Source: Oceanicaulis sp.
GTDB taxonomy: Bacteria > Pseudomonadota > Alphaproteobacteria > Caulobacterales > Maricaulaceae
Direction: 5' to 3'
NCBI GenBank assembly: GCA_040112665.1
Contig: CP157796.1
Coordinates: 1,738,813-1,802,812 of the forward strand
DNA length: 64,000 nucleotides
Part shown: piece after piece, positions 58,420 through 64,000 of the stretch
Position numbering within the stretch: position 1 is the stretch's first letter
How the letters are laid out: every line of letters starts with the position of its first letter
Notes under the pieces: model-generated
What the model was told of the DNA's origin: nothing
The model's database searches: none
What the model saw: only the letters and a program-made list of their open reading frames with translations
Translations under genes and position numbers: made by a program

Positions 58420-59285
58420 CGCTGCAGCAACTGATCCATTTGCGCGCTGTTCTGGCCTATGGCGGTTTCGGCGCGGCCGGCCGCGCCCTGGGTCTGACCC
58501 AGCAGGCGGTGTCGCGCTCGGTGCGCATGCTCGAAGACGAGCTGGGCCGGCGGTTGATCGACCGTGGCCCCTCCGGCGTCGCGCTCACGCCTGACGGCGA
58601 AGTGGTGGTCAGCCTCGCCGCCGAGCTGCTGGAGGTCACCGAGTCCATCAAGCGCCTGTCCGGCGAGGGCGAGACCGCGCCGGGCCGGGTGCGCGTGGGC
58701 ATGAGCTACTGGTACGCGCTCGCCGATCAGAGCAGCGCCATCCTCGACGTTCTGCGCCGCCAGACCGACGCCGAGCTGCAGCTCGTTCCCGGCGCGGCGC
58801 GCAGCTTCACCGCCCAGATCGCCGCGCGCGAGCTCGACTTCGCCCTGTGCGCCGAGCCCGAGGACGGCGCGACGCTGGAGTTCACACCGCTGGTGCAAGC
58901 GGGCTGGGGCGTCGCGGTCGCGAACGACGGCAGCCCCGACGCGCTGGAGGAGCGCGCCTGGGTGACCGACGCCACCGAGGCGGGCGAAGTTCTGGTCGGC
59001 CGGCTGGCTGCGGCGTTCGGGCTGGGCCAGCCGCGCGTCAGCGTGCGCTCGGGCCTGCCGGCCTTCGCTCTGAGGGCGATCATGCATGACGGCGCGGCGG
59101 CTGCGGTGCCCCTGTCGGTCAGCGCGCCCCTTCTGGCGACGCTGGGACTGAGAGCGATCGTCCCGCCCGAGCCTGTGGTGGTCACGCACGGGCTTCTAAA
59201 GCCGCGCCGGCGTCATCCGCTTCTGGACTGGGCCGCGCTCGAAGCTGCGCTGACCGAGGTGCACGAGGGCGCGTCGAAGGGCTAG
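58416..59285 (+). CDS. Second LysR-family transcriptional regulator
   Basis: 289 residues from a GTG start with CTGGAGG 6 nt upstream. The HTH is LQQLIHLRAVLAYGGFGAAGRALGLTQQAVSRSVRMLEDELGRRLIDRG (about 2-50). The sensing domain (about 85-285) follows. The first half resembles its neighbour, suggesting an old duplication with divergence in the ligand domain. The GTGA overlap with the first LysR means translational coupling. It lies 24 nt before tlyA, so read-through into tlyA is likely. Confidence 0.9.
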   Translation: MTLQQLIHLRAVLAYGGFGAAGRALGLTQQAVSRSVRMLEDELGRRLIDRGPSGVALTPDGEVVVSLAAELLEVTESIKRLSGEGETAPGRVRVGMSYWYALADQSSAILDVLRRQTDAELQLVPGAARSFTAQIAARELDFALCAEPEDGATLEFTPLVQAGWGVAVANDGSPDALEERAWVTDATEAGEVLVGRLAAAFGLGQPRVSVRSGLPAFALRAIMHDGAAAAVPLSVSAPLLATLGLRAIVPPEPVVVTHGLLKPRRRHPLLDWAALEAALTEVHEGASKG

Positions 59286-59309
59286 AACCGGTCTCTCAGG
59301 GGAGGGGCC

Positions 59310-60038
59310 ATGCGCGCAGACCGCTATCTTGTCGATCACGGCTATTTCGAAACCCGCGCCCGGGCGCAGGCGGCGATCGCGGCCGGCCGGGTGCGCGTGA
59401 ACGGCGCTGTGATCGCCAAACCTTCGCAGACCATTCCCGATGGCGCGGCGATCGAGGCCGAGCCCGCCCATCCTTATGTGGGCCGCGCAGCGCTGAAGCT
59501 CGTCGCGGGCCTCGACGCTTTCGGGTTCGATCCGAAAGGCCTCGTCTGTCTGGACGTGGGATCGAGCACGGGCGGGTTCACCGAAGTGCTGCTCGAACGC
59601 GGCGCGGCGCGGGTTTTCGCCGTCGATGTCGGGCGCGATCAGCTGCACCCCTCGCTGAAGGCCGATCCGCGCGTGACCAGCCTTGAAGGGACCGACGCGC
59701 GCGATCTCGACCTTCAAAAGCTGGACGGTGAACGTCCGGCGATGATCGTCTGCGACGCGAGCTTCATCAGCCTTGAGAAAGTCCTCGCCCTGCCGCTGTC
59801 GCTGGCTGCGCCGGGGGCGAAACTCGTGGCCCTGTTCAAGCCCCCGTTCGAGGTCGGCCGCGCCCATGTCGGCAAGGGCGGGGTGGTCAGGGACGTCGAG
59901 GCGACCGGGCGCGCAGAAGACAACGCCCGCGCCTTTCTGGCGCGGGCGGGGTTCGACGTGCTCGGAACGCTCGACAGTCCGATCGCCGGCGGCGACGGCA
60001 ATCGCGAGCGCCTGATCGGTGCGGTGAAGGCGTCCTAG
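59310..60038 (+). CDS. tlyA: TlyA-family rRNA 2'-O-methyltransferase
   Basis: 242 residues. An N-terminal S4 RNA-binding domain (about 1-62, with RADRYLVDHGYFETRARAQAAIAAGRVRVNGAVIAKPSQTI) is followed by an RrmJ-type methyltransferase. Motif I is CLDVGSSTGGFTEVLLERGA (about 81-100); DVGRDQLHPSLKADPRV, the catalytic K-D-K-E type set and KPPFEVGRAHVGKGGVVRD follow. It methylates 16S/23S rRNA, often needed for capreomycin susceptibility. Strong AGGGGAGGGG ribosome-binding site. In the common order it follows dxs. Confidence 0.9.
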   Translation: MRADRYLVDHGYFETRARAQAAIAAGRVRVNGAVIAKPSQTIPDGAAIEAEPAHPYVGRAALKLVAGLDAFGFDPKGLVCLDVGSSTGGFTEVLLERGAARVFAVDVGRDQLHPSLKADPRVTSLEGTDARDLDLQKLDGERPAMIVCDASFISLEKVLALPLSLAAPGAKLVALFKPPFEVGRAHVGKGGVVRDVEATGRAEDNARAFLARAGFDVLGTLDSPIAGGDGNRERLIGAVKAS

Positions 60039-60880
60039 CGGTAGCTGTCCGCCGGCCGCCAGATGCCGTCAGAGCCCTGGCACATATAGACCATCTGACC
60101 GGAAGAGCGCATCGACCGGCAGGCGCCGGTCGCCGGCGCGCCGCTGGACCCGGCGGTGTAGGTGCGGCCCTGCTGGTCGTAGGGATCACGGCCGTAATCG
60201 TCCCGGCGGTAGGGATCGTCCTGGCGGTAGCGGTCGTCCGGCCCGCCCAGAAGCTCGCCGGAGGAGCGGCCGTACGGGTCTTCATAACCGTACCCGCCGT
60301 CATAGCCGCGCTCGTACGGATCGCCGTAGCCGCCGTCCGCATAGCGGGGGTCGTAGCGCTCGTCCCGGCCGTACCGGGCGTCGTCATAGCGCGAATCCGA
60401 GCCGTAATGGCCCGGCGCGCCGCCATAGCCGTAGCCGCGCTCGGCGCGCGGATAGCGGGCGCAGTCGCGCTGGGCGGCCGAGCCGACCGCAGCGCCGGCC
60501 AGGGCGCCCAGACCGGCGCCGGCGACCACCGCGCCGTCATTGCCCTCTTCGCGATACCGGCCGTGGCGGCCGTAGCGGTCATAGCGCCCGTACCGGTCGT
60601 AGCGCCCATGCCGGTCGTAACGGCCGTACCGGTCGCGATAATGCCGCTCGCGCGCCCGGTCCTGACGGTCGTCATGGATCTCCGCGCCGAGCACCGCGCC
60701 GATCACGCCGCCCACGACCGCGCCGGTGATCTGGCGGTTGCGGGCGCTCGCCATGCATTGCTCGTAGCTCATCGCAGGCGCGGCCCGGCTGGACGCGCCG
60801 TAGGTCTGGGCTTCGGCGGCCTGCAGGCCCGGCAGAAGCAGGGCGGCGCCGGCTGCGGCGATCAGGAGACGGGTCTTCAT
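60035..60880 (-). CDS. Glycine-zipper envelope protein with Tyr/Asp/Arg-rich repeats
   Basis: 281 residues with a signal peptide (about 1-24, ending AEA). Two glycine-zipper segments (about 52-66, VVGGVIGAVLGAEI, and about 116-134, VAGAGLGALAGAAVGSA) flank a repeat tract DRYGRYDRHGRYDRYGRYDR (about 84-105). A long Gly/Tyr/Asp/Arg-rich tail (about 145-245) ends with two cysteines at GACRSM and YMCQGS. Glycine-zipper proteins (Rick_17kDa_Anti / SmpA-like) associate with the outer membrane. Function unknown. The stop overlaps that of tlyA by 4 nt (CTAG). Confidence 0.75.
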   Translation of the reverse strand: MKTRLLIAAAGAALLLPGLQAAEAQTYGASSRAAPAMSYEQCMASARNRQITGAVVGGVIGAVLGAEIHDDRQDRARERHYRDRYGRYDRHGRYDRYGRYDRYGRHGRYREEGNDGAVVAGAGLGALAGAAVGSAAQRDCARYPRAERGYGYGGAPGHYGSDSRYDDARYGRDERYDPRYADGGYGDPYERGYDGGYGYEDPYGRSSGELLGGPDDRYRQDDPYRRDDYGRDPYDQQGRTYTAGSSGAPATGACRSMRSSGQMVYMCQGSDGIWRPADSYR

Positions 60881-60927
60881 GGTCGACCTCCGTTCGGTGG
60901 GCGCGCGCGGGGCGCGCCGGTGACAGG

Positions 60928-60942
60928 TTACGCAAAGCTTAA
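60928..60942. promoter_or_regulatory. Near-consensus CtrA-type box
   Basis: TTAC-N7-TTAA (60928-60931 and 60939-60942) has 7 of 8 fixed bases of the CtrA box with exact spacing. It sits 48 bp upstream of the glycine-zipper gene's start at 60880, a good place for a promoter-proximal site. Confidence 0.35.
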
Positions 60943-61017
60943 GCCATCGGCGATGAGCCTGCGATGAACGAAAACGCCCGGCCGCTCGGGCCGGGCGTCT
61001 CGTCAGCAGGGGAGGGG

Positions 61018-61920
61018 CTATTGCCGCCGGGCGACTTCCCAGCGTCCGTAGCGGTCACGGCACATCCGGACCCGGTCGTAGACCACCCGTCCGTTCGGCA
61101 GGAAGATCTCCGCATCGCCCCAGCGGCACTGCCGCCGGTTCCAGTTGTGATAATCCCGCGCATAGACCACGCCGCGCACGCCCGAATACGGGTTGTGCCA
61201 GTAATACGGCCGGTCATTGGTGAACGCGTTGTGCACCGCGTAGCGGTACTGGCCGCGGTCGCAATCGTTCACCGACGCGCCGAGACCTGCGCCCAGAAGC
61301 CCGCCGGCCAGCGCCGCGCCGCCGTCCCCGTCGCCGGCCACACCGCCCAGGATCGCGCCGATCAGCGCGCCGGCGATCACCGCGTCGCCGTCGGTGCGGC
61401 AGAAGCGGTTGTCGTAGCGGAAATCATGCCGGGCGTAGTGGTTGTAGTACCGGTCGTGATACCGCCAGTTGCGATGCGATCCGTAGCGATGGTGACGACG
61501 GTCATAGCGATCGTAATGGCGATGACGGCGGTCGTAGCGCCGGTCCCACCGGTCGTCGCGCCGATCGCGGCGGTATTCGCGCCGGTCATGGCGGCGGTCG
61601 TGACGCGCGTCCCGTCTGTGGTCGCGGTGCCTGGCGTCATGGTCACGGCGATGATCACGACGATCGGCGCGGTGGTCGCGCCTGTGGTCGCGGCGGTCCG
61701 CGCGATCGTCCCGCCTGTCGCCGCGGCGGTCCGCGCGGCGATCGCGGCGGTCGTCGCGGTCGCCGCCCATGAACCGCGCGACCGCGCGCTCGGCGGCCTC
61801 CCGATCACGGTCCTCGGGGTCTACATACGCCGCAGCCTCGGCGCCAGGGGCGAAGATCAGGCCGGGACCACACATCAGGCCCGAGACCAGAACGGCTGCT
61901 GCGAGCGCTCGAATATTCAT
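61018..61920 (-). CDS. Arg/Asp/His-repeat protein with glycine zipper
   Basis: 300 residues. Signal peptide about 1-29 (ends AEAA). Residues about 40-155 are a tandem array of RD/RRDH/RRDR units (DRRDRRADRRGDRR, DHRRDHRADRRDHRRDH), a very biased polyampholyte. A glycine-zipper segment (about 182-212, VIAGALIGAILGGVAG, AGGLLGAGLG) follows, then a Tyr/Trp-rich C-terminal region with YRYAVHNAFTNDRPYYWHNP and cysteines. The inner ATG at 61920 is used as the signal peptide begins there. It is similar in plan to the neighbour at 60035-60880; both may bind nucleic acid, metal or polysaccharide outside the cell. Function unknown. Confidence 0.7.
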   Translation of the reverse strand: MNIRALAAAVLVSGLMCGPGLIFAPGAEAAAYVDPEDRDREAAERAVARFMGGDRDDRRDRRADRRGDRRDDRADRRDHRRDHRADRRDHRRDHDARHRDHRRDARHDRRHDRREYRRDRRDDRWDRRYDRRHRHYDRYDRRHHRYGSHRNWRYHDRYYNHYARHDFRYDNRFCRTDGDAVIAGALIGAILGGVAGDGDGGAALAGGLLGAGLGASVNDCDRGQYRYAVHNAFTNDRPYYWHNPYSGVRGVVYARDYHNWNRRQCRWGDAEIFLPNGRVVYDRVRMCRDRYGRWEVARRQ

Positions 61921-61964
61921 CGGCTCGGCCTTCCGTCTGCGCCGGACCACGGTGCTCCGGCAGA

Positions 61965-61979
61965 TTAACCAACGCTAAA
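61965..61979. promoter_or_regulatory. Near-consensus CtrA-type box
   Basis: TTAA-N7-TAAA (61965-61968 and 61976-61979) has 7 of 8 fixed bases with exact spacing. It is 45 bp upstream of the minus-strand Arg/Asp-repeat gene and 77 bp upstream of the plus-strand RNA methyltransferase gene. Confidence 0.35.
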
Positions 61980-62055
61980 GTCCGGTAAATGACGCTCACA
62001 TGAACAGCCGGTTCAGGCTTGACACCGGCGGCCCCGCGGGCCCATCGCCAGCGCC

Positions 62056-63333
62056 ATGTCCTCACGCCGCAAACCCAAAGCCCCGCCCGCCCGCACAGCC
62101 ACGCTGACCGCCCGCGAGATCGGCGCGCGCGGCGACGCGGTGCTTGACGGTCCGGTCTATGCGCCGGGGCTCCTGCCCGGCGAAGAGGCGAGCCTTGAAA
62201 TCCGCGGCGAGCGGGGCCGGGTGATCGAACGGCTCACCACCAGCGAGGACCGGGTCGCGCCCTTCTGCCCGGTGGCGGGCACGTGCGGGGGCTGCGCGCT
62301 TCAGCATTTCGAGGAGACGGCCTATCAGCGCTGGAAGCGCGGCCTTGCGGAGACCGCGCTCGAAAGCGCCGGGATCTCAGCCGAGCTCGCCCCGCTGCTC
62401 GACGCGCACGGCCAGGGCCGCCGGCGGCTGACCTTCCACGCCGCGCGGATCGGCCGGAAATTCGTCTTCGGCTTTCACGAGCGCGCCGGCGACCGCATCG
62501 CCGATCTTCACGACTGCCCGGTCGCCACGCCCGCCATCCGCAGCGCCGTGCCGGCCCTAAGACAGGTCGCAGAAGCCGCCCTGCCCGGCGAGGGGGCGAT
62601 CGACCTGGCGGTGGCCGATTGTTCGCCGGGGCTCGACATCTCGATCGGCGGCGTGCGCAAGATCGAACTGGCCTTGCGCGAAACCATCGCCGCAGCGGCC
62701 GCGAAGCACGGCTGGTCGCGCGTGACGGTGAACCGCGAGCCGGTGATCGAGACCAACCCACCCACCGTCAGCTTCGGCGACGTGAAGGTCACCCCGCCGC
62801 CCGGCGGATTCCTTCAGGCCACCGAAGCGGGCGAAGCCGCGCTCGCCGCCGTCGTGATGAAGGCCGCCGGGCTCGTGCCCGGCAAGCTCGACCGCGCCGT
62901 CGATCTTTACGCGGGCTCAGGCGCGTTCGCGCTCAGGCTCGCCCGGATCTGCAAGGTCACGGCGGTTGAGGGCGAGGCGGGCCCGCTAGAGGCGCTGCGA
63001 TCGGCGGCGAACCGCACGCCGGGGCTCAAACCCGTCGACGCCAGGGTCCGTGATCTCGCCCGTGAACCGCTCAGCGTGAAGGAGCTCGAAGGCGCGGGCC
63101 TCGTCGTGCTCGACCCGCCCCGCGCCGGCGCGAAAGCCCAGATGGAGCGGCTGTCGGACAGCGCCGTGCCGGTCGTCTGCTCGATCAGCTGCAACCCCGC
63201 CACCTTCGCCCGCGACGCCGCGATCCTGATCGAGGGCGGCTATCGCCTCGCCGGCCCGATTCTGCCCGTCGACCAGTTCAAATGGACCGGGCATCTGGAA
63301 CTCGCGGCGGTGTTCGTCAGGAAGGGCGTCTAG
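62056..63333 (+). CDS. TRAM-domain class I RNA (uracil-5) methyltransferase, TrmA/RlmD type
   Basis: 425 residues. An N-terminal TRAM domain (about 14-62) is followed by an iron-sulfur segment with Cys71, Cys77 and Cys80 (PVAGTCGGCALQH) and a fourth Cys in DLHDCPVA. The C-terminal methyltransferase has YAGSGAFALRLARICKVTAVEG (motif I), LDPPRAGAK (motif IV) and the catalytic nucleophile in SISCNPATFARD. This fits 23S rRNA (uracil-5) methyltransferases; which uridine is modified cannot be read here. The gene frequently sits next to tlyA in alphaproteobacteria; two envelope genes now lie between them. Confidence 0.9.
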   Translation: MSSRRKPKAPPARTATLTAREIGARGDAVLDGPVYAPGLLPGEEASLEIRGERGRVIERLTTSEDRVAPFCPVAGTCGGCALQHFEETAYQRWKRGLAETALESAGISAELAPLLDAHGQGRRRLTFHAARIGRKFVFGFHERAGDRIADLHDCPVATPAIRSAVPALRQVAEAALPGEGAIDLAVADCSPGLDISIGGVRKIELALRETIAAAAAKHGWSRVTVNREPVIETNPPTVSFGDVKVTPPPGGFLQATEAGEAALAAVVMKAAGLVPGKLDRAVDLYAGSGAFALRLARICKVTAVEGEAGPLEALRSAANRTPGLKPVDARVRDLAREPLSVKELEGAGLVVLDPPRAGAKAQMERLSDSAVPVVCSISCNPATFARDAAILIEGGYRLAGPILPVDQFKWTGHLELAAVFVRKGV

Positions 63334-63798
63334 GGTTCGGGGCAGGGCGCATCCTCCAGGCCCCCGCCCGGTCTGCGGTCGACGGGTGGGGGAGCGCTGA
63401 GTTTTCAGAGTAAGGCGCTCTACGCCCCTCACCCCACCCCCGGCCTCCGGCCGGACCCTCCCCATTGAGGAGAGGGAGTTAGGTTGGAGCTTTGCCTTCT
63501 GACGTTTCCGATAGCGCTGAGCCTTACTCCCTCCCCCCCCCTGTGGGGAGGGTGGATCGGCACGAAGCGCCGAGACGGGTGGGGGAGCGCCAGCGTCTGC
63601 AGATTTAGGCGCTCTACGATCCTCCGGGGCCTGCCGGCCCGTTCGCCGCCTTCAATCGATCCCCCGGATCGATTGATGCGCTGCGCGCACCGGCGCTCAC
63701 CCCCACCCCCGGCCTTCGGGCGGACCCTCCCCATCAAGGGGAGGGAGTTGCGTTGGCGTTTTATGTTCCGACGTTCCCGGTGTTGCAGCGTCCGGCGC
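63334..63798. repeat. 465-bp intergenic block of palindromic repeats
   Basis: No gene is supported. Two direct copies of one module (63381-63424 and 63574-63618; GACGGGTGGGGGAGCGC ... GGCGCTCTACG) lie 193 bp apart. Two copies of a second module (63428-63487 and 63696-63756; core GGACCCTCCCCAT, then GGGAGTT and GTTGG) also occur. A perfect palindrome TCAATCGATCC-CCC-GGATCGATTGA spans 63652-63676. The second module shares its core with the repeats at 50.2 kb. Confidence 0.85.
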
Positions 63799-64000
63799 TC
63801 ACCCCACCGGCTTGCCGCAGGCCGGGCAGTCCTCCGGCCCGCCTTCGTCCGCCTCGTCTTCGGCGCGGCCGTAGAGCCGGCCGCGCAGGGCGGACATGGG
63901 GAAGGCGGGGCCGGGGTCGCGCTTGCGGTTCGGGGCGATGTCGTCATGGCCGAGCACGGCTTCGAAGCCGTATTTCTCGTGCAGCGCCGCAGCGGCTGCG
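63799..64000 (-). CDS. N-acetylmuramoyl-L-alanine amidase, AmpD type (C-terminal end, partial)
   Basis: The window cuts this minus-strand gene; only the last 66 codons are present, ending at TGA 63801-63799. The visible sequence reads LHEKYGFEAVLGHDDIAPNRKRDPGPAFPM, where GHDDIAPxRKxDPGP is the hallmark end of amidase_2 domains (the third zinc ligand region and catalytic Lys). A C-terminal tail with CPACGKPVG follows, a short Cys pair that might bind zinc. The complete protein would cleave murein or anhydro-muropeptides. The frame was confirmed by translation by eye. Confidence 0.8.
   Translation of the reverse strand, partial: AAAAALHEKYGFEAVLGHDDIAPNRKRDPGPAFPMSALRGRLYGRAEDEADEGGPEDCPACGKPVG

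Noticed and set aside
61377..61808. Thr/Ala-rich frame opposite and within the Arg/Asp-repeat gene
   Set aside because: Its regularity comes from reading the RD-repeat codons in another frame.
63381..63756. CRISPR array
   Set aside because: Repeat units are few, long and palindromic with unequal spacing; no cas genes.
63429..63947. 172-residue minus-strand frame crossing the repeats and the amidase end
   Set aside because: It passes through palindromic repeats and is out of frame with the AmpD-like coding sequence.

Overview
The window is about 64 kb of GC-rich, densely packed bacterial chromosome. It most likely comes from an alphaproteobacterium of the Maricaulales/Hyphomonadaceae type (Oceanicaulis- or Maricaulis-like). 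This is inferred from a pcm-like/tolC/popZ cluster, the run xseB-ispA-dxs-(2 lysR)-tlyA-TRAM RNA methyltransferase, DUF2336, DUF3667 and DUF3137 proteins, and several near-consensus CtrA-type boxes (TTAA-N7-TTAA). No rRNA, prophage or CRISPR array was seen. There are four tRNAs: Cys-GCA, Leu-UAA, Pro-CGG and Gln-UUG.

Layout. 0-5 kb: Mpo1-like membrane protein, tRNA-Cys, an isoaspartyl-methyltransferase-like protein, TolC (with a perfect palindrome upstream), PopZ and a DUF3137 protein. 5-10 kb, minus strand: patatin and 3-hydroxybutyrate dehydrogenase pair, methionine aminopeptidase, M28 peptidase lipoprotein, thioesterase. 10-17 kb: CinA-like domain, YfbK-like vWA lipoprotein, ClpP paralogue, tRNA-Leu, methyltransferase, SURF1, GNAT, EAL phosphodiesterase. 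16.8-24.5 kb, mostly minus: esterase lipoprotein, UvrD helicase, an accessory island (MazEF, orphan HigA, and an AT-rich cassette of a trypsin-fold protease plus a small protein), then a CLC channel. 24.5-34.9 kb: uncharacterised envelope proteins, an MBL hydrolase coupled to an ATP-grasp protein, an oligopeptide ABC importer without ATPases, DUF3667 and SppA.

35-42.5 kb: tRNA-Pro, tRNA-Gln, a long leader region and an energy-transducing Ton operon (DUF3450, TtpC-like ExbB, ExbB, ExbD, ExbD, TonB, TPR protein), followed by a second TonB. 42.5-50 kb: oligopeptidase B, MsrB, DUF2336, acyl-CoA dehydrogenase, DUF4870, YbjQ, signal peptidase I. 50-64 kb: HSDL2-like SDR, small membrane proteins, a SET-domain/HDAC-family/phosphatase cluster, xseB-ispA-dxs, two overlapping LysR regulators, tlyA, two glycine-zipper/low-complexity envelope proteins, the RNA methyltransferase, a block of palindromic repeats, and the 3' end of an AmpD-type amidase.

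Most of the window is housekeeping and envelope biology. The strongest candidate for something undescribed is the low-GC protease plus small-protein pair at 21371-22703. It sits inside a toxin-antitoxin island, and the small protein looks like a stand-alone copy of the protease's own N-terminal domain (inference by eye). Other points of interest are the SET/HDAC neighbours, the tandem LysR insertion in a conserved isoprenoid locus, the tolC operator, and five convergent gene pairs that interlock their stop codons in the same 4-nt geometry.
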